This document shows, one piece after another, positions 8,911-17,816 of a stretch of DNA of 44,280 nt. Within the stretch, counting starts at the first letter, position 1, and every line of letters begins with the position of its first letter. The position numbers and the translations under genes were made by a program. Source of the DNA: Melioribacter sp. (lineage in GTDB: Bacteria; Bacteroidota; Ignavibacteria; Ignavibacteriales; Melioribacteraceae). Location of the stretch: the NCBI GenBank assembly GCA_003155655.1, contig PMDS01000062.1, positions 1 through 44,280 on the forward strand, given 5' to 3'. The notes beneath the pieces were generated by a model. It was not told where the DNA came from. It worked only from the letters and a program-made list of their open reading frames with translations, and did no database searches.

Positions 8911-9552
8911 ATGCCCGGCATAATAAATAAAAAACAACTTGAATATTTAACCTCTTTGAAAGCGCCTTCTGATCCATTGATTCGAGAAATGGAAGAGTTT
9001 GCTGCACAGAAAAGAATTCCAATTTTAAATTCTGCTTCTATTGATTTCCTTGAAAATATTGTTTTAATAAAACGTCCTGCAAATATTTTAGAAATTGGAA
9101 CTGCAATTGCGTATTCTTCAATTAGGATTGCCAGGCTCCTTACAGGTAATGCAACAATTGATACAATAGAAAAAAGCAAGGATAATATTAATCTTGCAAA
9201 CGAGTATATAAAACGTTCAAAATTGGGATCCCGTATTAATTTACTCAAAGGTGATGCATTTACAATAATGCCGGCTCTTGATAAAAAATATGATTTAATA
9301 TTTCTAGATGCCGACAAACAGGATTATGAAAAATTGTTCCACCTCTCACTAATTATCTTGAAAAAAGGCGGATTGCTTTTTGTTGATAATCTATTGTGGT
9401 ATGGATATGCTGCATCAAAATCAGTTCCAAAATCTTTTAAGAAGTCAACAATTTATATCAGGGAGTTTAATCAAATGTTTATTAATTATCCTGATATTCA
9501 TGCTTCAATATTCCCGATTGGTGATGGTATTGGAATTGGAGTGAAGAGATAA
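8911..9552 (+). CDS. SAM-dependent O-methyltransferase (TrmR/caffeoyl-CoA OMT family)
   Basis: 213 residues in a class I Rossmann methyltransferase fold: motif I ILEIGTAIAYSSIRIA near residue 62, post-I acidic DTIEKS, motif IV DLIFLDADKQDYE near 131, and GGLLFVDNLLWYG. The DADK-type metal site is that of cation-dependent O-methyltransferases such as caffeoyl-CoA OMT and the bacterial tRNA hydroxyuridine methyltransferase TrmR (YrrM). The latter role is the likelier one in a bacterium of this kind but is not shown. Encoded directly after the subtilase and directly before the small helical protein, two bases apart from the latter. Confidence 0.88.
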   Translation: MPGIINKKQLEYLTSLKAPSDPLIREMEEFAAQKRIPILNSASIDFLENIVLIKRPANILEIGTAIAYSSIRIARLLTGNATIDTIEKSKDNINLANEYIKRSKLGSRINLLKGDAFTIMPALDKKYDLIFLDADKQDYEKLFHLSLIILKKGGLLFVDNLLWYGYAASKSVPKSFKKSTIYIREFNQMFINYPDIHASIFPIGDGIGIGVKR

Positions 9553-9554
9553 TT

Positions 9555-9986
9555 TTGATTCCAATATCAAATCAAAATACAAAAGATATCATAGCCGCTG
9601 TTGATAAATTGTCTGCCGGTCGTCTTCAGCAGAAAAATGATCTGGAGATATTAATCGAAAAGGCGATCAAGGAAGACAATCTTATAATTCTTGAAGAATT
9701 AGCTTTCAATGCAAAATATGCAGGTTCATTAATTAGAATTATTCAAAAAAAAGAACCTGTAAACGATGAAGCATTTTTAAAAAAAGCTGTTGCTGAATAT
9801 AGCGGGAGCATTCAAAAAATTAAAAATTGTTTAACCGGACTATTAAAAAATGATGTATTCCTTCTTCCAATTTTTTCGGATAAATATTTGCTGTTAAGCC
9901 GGCAATGTTTAACTAACATGAATGGTCTTTGTAATGATCTTGGCTATCTTAAATTGTTCTTTAATGATTTAAAAAGGGGAGAATAA
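9555..9986 (+). CDS. Hypothetical all-helical protein
   Basis: 143 residues that I do not recognise. It is rich in Lys, Leu, Ile and Glu with amphipathic stretches (SAGRLQQKNDLEILIEKAIK, LIRIIQKKEPVNDEAFLKKA, SGSIQKIKNCLTGLLKN), so a helical bundle is likely; there is no signal peptide or membrane segment. The only workable start is TTG at 9555, because no in-frame ATG occurs until well inside the protein. It starts two bases after the methyltransferase stop, so translational coupling is likely, and the pair may act together. A strong terminator follows. Confidence 0.75.
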   Translation: MIPISNQNTKDIIAAVDKLSAGRLQQKNDLEILIEKAIKEDNLIILEELAFNAKYAGSLIRIIQKKEPVNDEAFLKKAVAEYSGSIQKIKNCLTGLLKNDVFLLPIFSDKYLLLSRQCLTNMNGLCNDLGYLKLFFNDLKRGE

Positions 9987-9989
9987 AAA

Positions 9990-10018
9990 AAAGACTTAGG
10001 AAAGATTCCTAAGTCTTT
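9990..10018. terminator. Bidirectional terminator, 13-pair stem
   Basis: Perfect arms AAAGACTTAGGAA (9990-10002) and TTCCTAAGTCTTT (10006-10018) around AGA, with an A run on the left and TTT on the right. It separates the methyltransferase unit from the convergent Rrf2 gene. Confidence 0.93.
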
Positions 10019-10035
10019 ATGATGAGGTATAAATT

Positions 10036-10467
10036 TTATTGCTTAACTTTTCTCAACGTCTGCGAATATTTTTCGGCAACCTCCTGAACCGATTTACTTG
10101 AGATCAAAGTGTAAATTCTATTTCTCAAGTCTGCCCATTCTTCATGCAGAGGACATGGGTTTTCATCAGAACATTCTTTCAAACCTGTTACGCATTTTAG
10201 GTTAATTACCGGTCCTTCAACTCTTTCTACAATTTCTAAAATAGAACTTTTCTTGGCTAACTCGGTAATTTTAAAACCACCGCCGCGTCCTTTGTATGAA
10301 TCGACGTATCCATATTTAGCCATTCTTTGCAGAATTTTAGCTAAATAGTGTGCTGGTATATCTTCATTTTTGGCAATTTCCGAAGACATAATAAGATTAT
10401 CTTTTGATTGCCTGGCCAAAAATAATATGGCTCTGATTGCATATTCACCTGTTTTTGTATAAATCAT
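10036..10467 (-). CDS. Rrf2-family transcriptional regulator with three-Cys cluster site
   Basis: 143 residues. The N-terminal winged helix (MIYTKTGEYAIRAILFLA, then the recognition region IPAHYLAKILQRMAKYGYV and the wing SYKGRGGGFKI) is typical of Rrf2/IscR. Cys92, Cys99 and Cys105 (C-x6-C-x5-C, ending NPCPLHEEW) form the loop that binds an iron-sulfur cluster in IscR, NsrR and RsrR. So it probably senses iron-sulfur status, NO or redox. No isc, suf or NO-detoxifying gene is next to it, so its targets are elsewhere. AAGAGGG is a good ribosome-binding site before the ATG. Confidence 0.93.
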   Translation of the reverse strand: MIYTKTGEYAIRAILFLARQSKDNLIMSSEIAKNEDIPAHYLAKILQRMAKYGYVDSYKGRGGGFKITELAKKSSILEIVERVEGPVINLKCVTGLKECSDENPCPLHEEWADLRNRIYTLISSKSVQEVAEKYSQTLRKVKQ

Positions 10468-10530
10468 TTAAGCCCTCTTTTATTAGATAAAATTTTTAAG
10501 AGACTTATGGGTACTTCTTATCTTAAAATC

Positions 10531-10559
10531 AAATTAAGTAAATGAGAACTCTTTGTCAA
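10531..10559 (-). promoter_or_regulatory. Sigma-70-like promoter of the Rrf2 gene
   Basis: On the minus strand TTGACA (10554-10559), spacer of exactly 17, TAATTT (10531-10536). The start point would be near 10524, leaving a leader of about 55 bases. No clear palindromic operator overlapping it was found. Confidence 0.5.
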
Positions 10560-10592
10560 TGATTATTAGGCTTTGTAATATAGAAATCCTAT

Positions 10593-11216
10593 TTATTTAT
10601 ATAAGGAGTTTCCTAATATTTTGAAATTTACCTCATTTTTACTACCCGAAGTCAAATCCTGGGCAAATTTTTCAATTGATTTGTTTCTTATTGAGCATAT
10701 TAGTTGAGGATGTGTTTCAAACAAATTCTCTTCGATTATAAGTGAATATTTGCTAATTAGATGATGTACTAGCTGCAACCATTCAAAAGAGTAGTTAATT
10801 TCAATGTTTTTATATAATTCAAATTCTTCTTTTTGGGAATTCTCCAGGTTTTGGAACGCTGATTGATAATATGTCTTTCCAAGAGGTCCAACTCCAAGTT
10901 TTACACCCCCAAAAAAACGTATAACAATTGTTATTACGTTTGTAAGATCGAAATGATTTTGTGCGTTAAATATTCTTATACCGGCGGTGCCGGTTGGTTC
11001 ACCGTCATCAGAATATTTGAATGTTCCGTTAACCAATTTGTATGAATAACAATGGTGTGTGGCATCATAATATTTTTTTTTAATTGAATTAAGAAAAGAA
11101 TTTGCCTCTTCTTCCGTTTGGATAGGTCTGGAAATCGAAATAAAGAGAGAACCTTTTTCTTTTAAGCTGAACTCTGCTTCAGAAGTTATCGTTTTAATTT
11201 CATCAGGAAGATTCAT
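10593..11216 (-). CDS. yigZ: IMPACT/YigZ-family protein
   Basis: 207 residues, the usual length. The UPF0029 N-domain shows KEKGSLFISISRPI, then the conserved core DATHHCYSYKL, SDDGEPTGTAGIRI and TIVIRFFGGVKLGVGPLGK. A C-terminal ferredoxin-like half follows (about 130 to 207). Eukaryotic IMPACT acts on translation control through GCN1; the bacterial role is not settled, with ribosome-associated or peptidase-like activities proposed. The gene is on the minus strand upstream of the Rrf2 gene, but a 125-base gap holding a promoter separates them. Confidence 0.92.
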   Translation of the reverse strand: MNLPDEIKTITSEAEFSLKEKGSLFISISRPIQTEEEANSFLNSIKKKYYDATHHCYSYKLVNGTFKYSDDGEPTGTAGIRIFNAQNHFDLTNVITIVIRFFGGVKLGVGPLGKTYYQSAFQNLENSQKEEFELYKNIEINYSFEWLQLVHHLISKYSLIIEENLFETHPQLICSIRNKSIEKFAQDLTSGSKNEVNFKILGNSLYK

Positions 11217-11299
11217 TTTTGATTTTTTACATCATTAAAAATTGCTTTTCATTTTGACAATGTTTACAATAACTATTTAAACTCTGGAAATTTATTTAA

Positions 11300-14143
11300 T
11301 TGGACTATGTAAATAAAATAATAATTAAAGGAGCACGCCAGCATAATCTAAAAAATATTGATTTAGATATTCCGCGTGATTCTTTCGTAGTTATTACCGG
11401 ACTTTCAGGGTCCGGTAAATCATCTCTTGCCTTCGATACAATTTATGCAGAAGGTCAGCGCCGTTATATCGAATCTCTTTCTGCTTACGCAAGACAATTT
11501 CTCGGGGTTCTTGAAAAACCGGATTTTGATTTGATTGAGGGACTGAGTCCTGCAATTTCAATTGAGCAAAAATCCACCCATGGAAATCCGCGTTCAACAG
11601 TTGGTACGGTAACTGAAATATATGATTATCTGCGCCTTCTTTATGCCAGAGTGGGAACCCCTCATTGTTACAACTGCGGCAGGGTTGTGGAAAAACAAAC
11701 TTCAGATCAGATAATTGATACAGTAATAGAAAAATTTAATGATAAAAGAATTATTGTTTTGGCTCCCGTTATAAGGGGAAGGAAAGGGCATTATAAGGAA
11801 TTGTTTGCGGAAATCTTAGCGGATGGATTTATCCGCGTAAGGGTGGATGGAGAAGTGCAGGAATTATCAAGCGATTTAAAAGCTGACAGGTATAAAATTC
11901 ACGATATTGAAATTGTTGTTGATAGAATTAAAGTGAATGAAAAATCGCGTCATAGAATTGCTGAATCAATTGAAGTTGCAATGAATTATGGTAACGGCAT
12001 CGTTATTGTCAATGATGGAACGCAGGATAATGTTTATAGCCGAAATCTTGCCTGCGTCCATTGTGGAATTGGTTTTCAGGAACTGGCGCCAAATTCTTTC
12101 TCATTTAATTCTCCTTATGGTTCATGCCCGGATTGTGACGGACTTGGCGAAAAGAAAGAGCTGGATATCAATCTTATCATTCCGGATTGGGAAAAAACAA
12201 TTAATCAGGAAGGCATAGCCCCGCTTGGAAGACCAAGATCTGTTTGGTTTTTCAACCAACTGGAAATTATTGCACAAAAATTTGGTTTTAATTATGACAC
12301 CCCTCTTAATAAGCTTTCCAAAGAGCAGCTTGATGTTTTAATGAATGGAACTAAGGAAAAAATTCCATTTACCTACACCTACGGAGGAGGCAAAACTGTT
12401 ACCTATCAGCATAAATTTACCGGCGTAATTAATTATATCAAACATTACTATGATAATACTTCTTCAAATAAAATCAGGGAATGGGCGGAATCTTATATGA
12501 ACACTTTAATGTGTTCAACTTGCAAAGGCTGGCGTTTGAAAAAGGAATCATTATCAGTAACAATAAACGATCTGAATATATCTCAAACTACTTCTCTTTC
12601 AATTATCAAAGCAAAAAAGCTTTTTTCTTCTTTAATACTGTCTCAGCGTGATCAAATTATTGCCAAACAAATATTGAAGGAAATTAACTCGCGCATTGAG
12701 TTTTTATTGAATGTTGGACTTGATTACTTAACACTGGATCGTTCTGCACGGACATTATCCGGAGGAGAATCACAAAGAATTAGATTAGCCACCCAGATTG
12801 GTTCACAACTTGCCGGTGTGCTTTATGTACTTGATGAACCTAGTATTGGTCTGCACCAGGCAGATAACATTAAGTTGATTAATTCATTAAAGGATTTACG
12901 CGATCTGGGTAATACAGTGATTGTTGTTGAACATGACCGGGAAACAATTGAGAGTTCTGATTTTATTGTTGATCTTGGTCCCCGCGCTGGTGAACATGGC
13001 GGTGAAGTTTGTGTTTTAGGCGATACTAATAAAATAATTAAAGCTGAAAATGGTAAAGAATCATTAACGCTTGATTACCTTAAAAATAGAAAAAGAATTT
13101 CATTCCCCAGCGAGCGAAGAAAAGGGAATAGAAAATTAATTGAACTGATTGGTGCGAGCGGTAATAATTTAAAAGAAGTTGATTTGAATATTCCTCTCGG
13201 ATGTTTTATTGCAATCGCAGGTGTAAGCGGCTCGGGAAAATCTTCCTTGATAAATGAGACGCTTGTTAAAATTCTAATGCGTAAAATTTATGATTCTAAA
13301 GTTGTTCCTCTACCTTATATAAAAATTAAAGGACTGGAAAATATTGATAAAGTAATTGAGATCGATCAGTCGCCTATTGGAAGAACTCCAAGATCAAACC
13401 CTGCAACATATACCGGCTTATTTACACATATCCGGGATTTATTTGCCATGCTGCCGGAATCAAAAATGAGAGGATACGCCCCGGGAAGATTCAGCTTTAA
13501 TGTTTCCGGCGGCAGATGTGATGGATGTGAAGGGGATGGCTTAAAAAAAATTGAAATGAATTTTCTGCCAAACGTTTATGTGCTATGTGAAGTTTGTAAC
13601 GGCAAAAGGTACAATAGGGAAACTCTTGAAATTCTTTATAAAACAAAGTCAATTTCTGAAGTGCTTGATATGACTGTTGAAGAAGCTGTCGGATTTTTTG
13701 AGGACCTGCCGGCTCTTAACAGGAAGATTAAGGCATTAAATGATGTTGGTCTGGGCTATATAAAACTTGGGCAGCAAGCAACAACACTTTCAGGTGGGGA
13801 AGCGCAGCGTGTAAAATTAGCCACTGAACTTAGTAAGGTTGGTACCGGCAAAACTATTTATATTTTAGATGAGCCCACTACAGGCTTGCACTTTGAAGAT
13901 GTAAATATTTTATTGAAGGTGTTAAATCAGCTTGTTGATAAAGGTAATACTGTAATTGTTGTTGAACATAATCTTGACGTGATTAAAGTTGCAGATTATG
14001 TTTTTGATCTTGGTCCGGGTGGCGGAGAGTATGGCGGCGAAATAATTGCTGAAGGGACACCTGAAGAAATTGCTGAAAATAAAAAAAGTATAACTGGAAA
14101 ATTTTTGAAGAAGGAATTAAATAGGAAACAGGTGAAAAAATGA
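11300..14143 (+). CDS. uvrA: Excinuclease ABC subunit A
   Basis: 947 residues, standard size. Two ABC-type ATPase halves: Walker [13 protein letters not shown] near 34 and [13 protein letters not shown] near 640; signatures [15 protein letters not shown] and [15 protein letters not shown]; Walker [13 protein letters not shown] and [12 protein letters not shown]. Zinc modules are seen at CVHCG...CPDCDG and at [11 protein letters not shown] with CEVCNG. UvrA finds helix-distorting lesions and loads UvrB; uvrC is 19 kb away in this window. Start is TTG at 11300, since an in-frame stop lies immediately upstream and no ATG fits; ribosome-binding site is weak. It overlaps the next gene by 4 bases (ATGA), so it heads an operon. 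Confidence 0.97.
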   Translation: MDYVNKIIIKGARQHNLKNIDLDIPRDSFVVITGLSGSGKSSLAFDTIYAEGQRRYIESLSAYARQFLGVLEKPDFDLIEGLSPAISIEQKSTHGNPRSTVGTVTEIYDYLRLLYARVGTPHCYNCGRVVEKQTSDQIIDTVIEKFNDKRIIVLAPVIRGRKGHYKELFAEILADGFIRVRVDGEVQELSSDLKADRYKIHDIEIVVDRIKVNEKSRHRIAESIEVAMNYGNGIVIVNDGTQDNVYSRNLACVHCGIGFQELAPNSFSFNSPYGSCPDCDGLGEKKELDINLIIPDWEKTINQEGIAPLGRPRSVWFFNQLEIIAQKFGFNYDTPLNKLSKEQLDVLMNGTKEKIPFTYTYGGGKTVTYQHKFTGVINYIKHYYDNTSSNKIREWAESYMNTLMCSTCKGWRLKKESLSVTINDLNISQTTSLSIIKAKKLFSSLILSQRDQIIAKQILKEINSRIEFLLNVGLDYLTLDRSARTLSGGESQRIRLATQIGSQLAGVLYVLDEPSIGLHQADNIKLINSLKDLRDLGNTVIVVEHDRETIESSDFIVDLGPRAGEHGGEVCVLGDTNKIIKAENGKESLTLDYLKNRKRISFPSERRKGNRKLIELIGASGNNLKEVDLNIPLGCFIAIAGVSGSGKSSLINETLVKILMRKIYDSKVVPLPYIKIKGLENIDKVIEIDQSPIGRTPRSNPATYTGLFTHIRDLFAMLPESKMRGYAPGRFSFNVSGGRCDGCEGDGLKKIEMNFLPNVYVLCEVCNGKRYNRETLEILYKTKSISEVLDMTVEEAVGFFEDLPALNRKIKALNDVGLGYIKLGQQATTLSGGEAQRVKLATELSKVGTGKTIYILDEPTTGLHFEDVNILLKVLNQLVDKGNTVIVVEHNLDVIKVADYVFDLGPGGGEYGGEIIAEGTPEEIAENKKSITGKFLKKELNRKQVKK

Positions 14144-14520
14144 AATCCACTGTAAATGAATTTAGAGCCTATAGAGCAGAAATGAATGAAAGAATTCTGA
14201 AATCCGGGTTCTCCGACTTTAATAAATTTTTTGCTCTGGATAATAAAGCTTACGTAAACGGTGCATTGAATGCAAAGACTAAAGAATTGATGGGACTTGC
14301 TGTTTCAATGGCCTTGAGATGTAATGACTGTATACTATACCATGTGGATCGTGCAATACAGGAAGATGCTACTATGCAGGAATTATATGAAACTTTTAAT
14401 GTTGCTTTGATTGTGGGAGGGTCAATTGTAATTCCTCATTTACGTTACGCTGTTGAAAAAATGGATGAAATTTTCTCAACAAAAGAAACTCAAGAAAGAG
14501 AAAATAAAAATGAAATCTAA
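14140..14520 (+). CDS. Carboxymuconolactone decarboxylase / AhpD-like protein
   Basis: 126 residues in the all-helical CMD fold. LNAKTKELMGLAVSMALRCNDCILYHVDRAIQ contains the C-x2-C-x3-H-type site (CNDCILYH) that in AhpD-like members is redox active; the later helix has the usual VALIVGGSIVIPHL. Members with this site act as alkylhydroperoxidase-like or disulfide exchange proteins. It starts inside the uvrA stop (ATGA) and its end overlaps the amidohydrolase start by 11 bases, so the three are translated as a coupled unit. Confidence 0.9.
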   Translation: MKSTVNEFRAYRAEMNERILKSGFSDFNKFFALDNKAYVNGALNAKTKELMGLAVSMALRCNDCILYHVDRAIQEDATMQELYETFNVALIVGGSIVIPHLRYAVEKMDEIFSTKETQERENKNEI

Positions 14521-15868
14521 ACTCTTACTTGTTCGCGATGTTGTAACTCTCAATGAAAGAAATGATATTTTTCATGACTACGCTGTTGAAATTAATGATG
14601 GCAGGATTGAAAGAATTGCTCCGTCAAAAGATGTTAATATCCGGAACTTTAAAGGAGACGTCCTTGATTTTTCAAATTGCACTTTAATACCGGGATTTGT
14701 TCAAACACATATTCATCTTTGCCAAACACTGTTCCGTGGATTAGCTGATGATCTTGAGCTTTTAGATTGGTTGCAAAAGAGAATTTTTGTTTATGAAAGC
14801 AAGCATACAAAAAACTCGCTTCGTGCTTCGGTCCGGCTTGGGCTGCATGATTTATTAACAGGCGGTACTACGTCCATTTTGGATATGGGTACTCTTCATC
14901 ATCAGGAAGTAATATTTGAAGAATTGATTTCATCTGGTATACGGGCATTTGCCGGCAACTGTATGATGGATCAGAATGATCTTTATCCTGCATTTTGTGA
15001 GCCTGCTGAATGGAATATAAATTCGACTTACAGTTGGGCTAAAGAATTTCATAATTCAAATAACGGGAAAGTAAAATTTGGGTTTGCACCAAGATTTGTA
15101 TTGTCCTGCTCAGAGAATCTGCTCAAAGAAACCAAAGAAATGATGAAAGATTTTCCACTATCAATGTTTCACACGCATTCATCGGAAAATAAATCCGAAG
15201 TCGAAACTGTTAGAAAAATGACAGGTAAGGAAAATGTTGAATACTTTGAGTCAATCGGAATTTTAGACAAGCATACTGTCCTGGCTCATTGTATTCACCT
15301 TAATGATAACGAAATTATTACCCTAAAGAAAAACGATGTGCGTGTTTCTCATTGTCCGTCTTCGAATTTAAAATTGGGCTCAGGTATTGCAAACATTCCA
15401 CGTTATATAAGTGAGGGGATTTCAGTATCGCTTGGGGCTGACGGCGCACCATGCAATAATGGCTTGAGTGCATTTAATGAGATGCGTCTTTCGGCTTTAA
15501 TTCAAAAATCAATTCATGGACCTACTGCAATGGACGCGTTAACTGTATTACGACTTGCAACCATTGAAGGTGCAAAAGCCCTGCATATTCAAGACGAAGT
15601 AGGTAGTGTTGAAGTTGGCAAAATGGCTGATTTAGTCTTACTTAATCTTGAAAAAGCCGACCAGCCTATACAATCAAATATAAATGGAGCAACTTTTATC
15701 GATAGTTCAATTTATTCAAGTATTGTTTATTCTGCTTCAAAGGAAAATGTTAAGCTTGTTTTGATTGACGGGGAAATAGTAGTTAAGGATGGAAGATGTT
15801 TTAAGTATGATGAAGAAGGAATCATTGCTGATGGAAAAGTTGAGTTATCGGGAATATTAAAAACTTAA
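14510..15868 (+). CDS. Amidohydrolase, MtaD/SAH-deaminase-like
   Basis: 452 residues from the ATG at 14510; a longer frame upstream overlaps the previous gene and adds only a Lys-rich stretch, so I rejected it. The metal site is intact: THIHLCQT (His67, His69), FHTHSSE, VLAHCIHL and GADGAPCNN, with substrate-face SHCPSSNLKLGSG. This layout is that of the TRZ/ATZ group, which includes 5-methylthioadenosine and S-adenosylhomocysteine deaminases, guanine deaminase and chlorohydrolases. A role in purine-nucleoside or SAM-by-product salvage is likely; the exact substrate is not decided. It sits between the CMD protein and rdgB. Confidence 0.88.
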   Translation: MKSKLLLVRDVVTLNERNDIFHDYAVEINDGRIERIAPSKDVNIRNFKGDVLDFSNCTLIPGFVQTHIHLCQTLFRGLADDLELLDWLQKRIFVYESKHTKNSLRASVRLGLHDLLTGGTTSILDMGTLHHQEVIFEELISSGIRAFAGNCMMDQNDLYPAFCEPAEWNINSTYSWAKEFHNSNNGKVKFGFAPRFVLSCSENLLKETKEMMKDFPLSMFHTHSSENKSEVETVRKMTGKENVEYFESIGILDKHTVLAHCIHLNDNEIITLKKNDVRVSHCPSSNLKLGSGIANIPRYISEGISVSLGADGAPCNNGLSAFNEMRLSALIQKSIHGPTAMDALTVLRLATIEGAKALHIQDEVGSVEVGKMADLVLLNLEKADQPIQSNINGATFIDSSIYSSIVYSASKENVKLVLIDGEIVVKDGRCFKYDEEGIIADGKVELSGILKT

Positions 15869-15898
15869 TATGAATTTATTTCTCTAAAAAGGAATCGG

Positions 15899-16489
15899 AT
15901 GAAAATAATTTTTGCAACTCAGAACAAAGGTAAAGCAAAAGAAGTCAAAGCGTTATTTGAAAATTCACCTTTTGAAATTATTTCACTATATGATCTTGGG
16001 AATAATATTGATATTGAAGAAAATGGAAACAGTTTCAGCGAAAATGCTTTTATTAAAGCAAAAGCAATCTATAATATTTACAAAGAATCTGTTATAGCTG
16101 ATGATTCGGGACTTGCAATAGAACAATTGGATGAGCGTCCTGGTATTTATTCTGCACGTTACGCAGGGGAAAACTGTACATATGAAGACAACAATCTAAA
16201 AGTTATTGATGAACTGAAAGATTTTCCCACGCCGCACAAAGCAAAGTTTATTAGCTGCGCTGTCTTTTATGATGGCAAAAATGAAATTGAAGCATTTGGT
16301 GAATTGCAGGGTAAAATTATTAATGAGCAGAGAGGGACAAACGGATTTGGTTATGATCCTATTTTTATTCCTGATGGTTTTGAACAGACAATTTCTGAAT
16401 TGGATTTTGATATTAAAAATCAAATTAGCCATCGAGCACAATCATTTAACAAATTAAAAGATAAACTTGTGAATTCATTATTGGGTTAA
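15899..16489 (+). CDS. rdgB: XTP/dITP diphosphatase (RdgB/HAM1)
   Basis: 196 residues, normal length. It opens with the family signature FATQNKGKAKEVKAL, and has ENGNSFSENAFIKA, VIADDSGLAIEQLDERPG with the catalytic Asp, ARYAGE, and GTNGFGYDPIFIP with SHRAQS near the end. It hydrolyses non-canonical purine triphosphates (dITP, XTP) and so keeps deaminated bases out of DNA. AAAAAGGA is a good ribosome-binding site. It follows the deaminase by 30 bases and closes the uvrA-led genome-maintenance run. Confidence 0.97.
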   Translation: MKIIFATQNKGKAKEVKALFENSPFEIISLYDLGNNIDIEENGNSFSENAFIKAKAIYNIYKESVIADDSGLAIEQLDERPGIYSARYAGENCTYEDNNLKVIDELKDFPTPHKAKFISCAVFYDGKNEIEAFGELQGKIINEQRGTNGFGYDPIFIPDGFEQTISELDFDIKNQISHRAQSFNKLKDKLVNSLLG

Positions 16490-16561
16490 TTTTGCGTCAA
16501 TTGATTAGTTTATTGAATGTAGTTATTAAATATATCAAGTAATTAAAGAGGCAGATCATTT

Positions 16562-17758
16562 ATGGAATGGATCTTAATAATTATTTGGTTATCGATTATC
16601 AATGGGGCGCTTGGTGGGCAGTATATTCTTAACTGGATGGGCAACCAGCCTAGATTTGTTGGCAATCAACCGGTAGGCGTTTCTCCTGGTGTAATGACCT
16701 GGTGGAGAGAATTATCTAAGCTGGTTTGGGCTTTAATTGCAGTAGTGATTGAAGTATTACGGGGAAAGAAATTAAAGTTTCTATGGCCTGGTGTTATTTC
16801 GATGGTTACAATTACAATATGTGCTTTTACCGGTGTAATAGAAAATATTGGTTTGTTTTATTTACCTAGATATTATTCTCCCCACCTTTTTGCTCCATAC
16901 GTAAATGTTTATTTAGCATTCCTTCCATTTTTTGGAAAAGTGATGTTTAATGCGCCAATACGTAAAGAGCACTGGATTGGAATTCTTTTAGTAATTGCAG
17001 GCTTATCAATTCCATATATACCGAGAATAATTGGCACAATCACTGATCCTAAAGCTATTCTAGATGGCAGCGCAATCACATGGATTATTATTATTAACTG
17101 CTGTCTTTGTTCACAACAGATACTGAATAATAAAACTGTTCAAACTGCTTTTCCGGGAGTTGGTCCAAATGCATTAGTTGTATGGCGCGAAATCTGGAAA
17201 ATGATTTTTATTTGCTCCGCACTTTTTATTATACCTTTGATTGGCGGGATGATGAAAGTAAATATTCCGGAAAATATTCCCACGGAATCATTTGAAACAA
17301 AAATATTAACTAAAATTGATGATAATCAAAAATCATTCCTGTTAAATCATTATGAGAAATCAAATGATGAATACAAATTGAAAAATAATTTATCTCCTGA
17401 AGATCAAGCAGGTATAAAAAAGATAATTTCAGCTTCAGAGTATCATCGTTTTTTTTCTTTGTTTGAAGGATCAATTTTTCCAAAAAACTGGTGGCCGATT
17501 TTATTTGTAGTACTGGCTGGATTGACCGGCTATATTTATAGCTTTGGATTTTTTAAACTAGCAAGGTTTTCCGCCCACATTTGGGTACCTTACACTAATG
17601 TTTATTTAGCACTGATTCCTTTTGTAATGTTCTTATTTGGTCAGAATGTAAACAGCTATCAAATAGTTGGAGCTGTTATTACAACAATTGGCTTAATGGT
17701 TGGGGTTTCTGATTATAAACGGCACAAAGTTGAGGAGATAGAAAAAAAATATAAATAA
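16562..17758 (+). CDS. Two-repeat membrane transporter, DMT/EamA-like
   Basis: 398 residues, about ten membrane segments in two halves. The halves share phrases: TWWRELSKLVW (46-56) with VVWREIWKMIF (206-216), and APYVNVYLAFLPF (111-123) with VPYTNVYLALIPF (342-354). That internal duplication is the plan of the drug/metabolite transporter superfamily. The second half carries a charged insert of about 75 residues (235-310) that would be soluble, which is unusual. I cannot name the substrate. It stands as a monocistron with AGAGGCAG before the ATG and a shared terminator after it. Confidence 0.75.
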   Translation: MEWILIIIWLSIINGALGGQYILNWMGNQPRFVGNQPVGVSPGVMTWWRELSKLVWALIAVVIEVLRGKKLKFLWPGVISMVTITICAFTGVIENIGLFYLPRYYSPHLFAPYVNVYLAFLPFFGKVMFNAPIRKEHWIGILLVIAGLSIPYIPRIIGTITDPKAILDGSAITWIIIINCCLCSQQILNNKTVQTAFPGVGPNALVVWREIWKMIFICSALFIIPLIGGMMKVNIPENIPTESFETKILTKIDDNQKSFLLNHYEKSNDEYKLKNNLSPEDQAGIKKIISASEYHRFFSLFEGSIFPKNWWPILFVVLAGLTGYIYSFGFFKLARFSAHIWVPYTNVYLALIPFVMFLFGQNVNSYQIVGAVITTIGLMVGVSDYKRHKVEEIEKKYK

Positions 17759-17775
17759 TTATTTGATATTTTATT

Positions 17776-17816
17776 AAAGAGGCTGGCGGAAAAGTGTCCG
17801 ATGAGAAAGCCTCTTT
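17776..17816. terminator. Bidirectional terminator between the transporter and ubiE
   Basis: Arms AAAGAGGCT (17776-17784) and AGCCTCTTT (17808-17816) close a 23-base loop. The right arm overlaps the ubiE stop codon, so the same hairpin serves both convergent genes. Confidence 0.85.

Noticed and set aside
8898-9317. 139-codon minus-strand frame opposite the O-methyltransferase
   Set aside because: The plus-strand frame has all methyltransferase motifs; this one is its shadow.
10036-10467. IscR of an isc operon
   Set aside because: No iscS, iscU or suf gene is next to it, so only the family name is justified.
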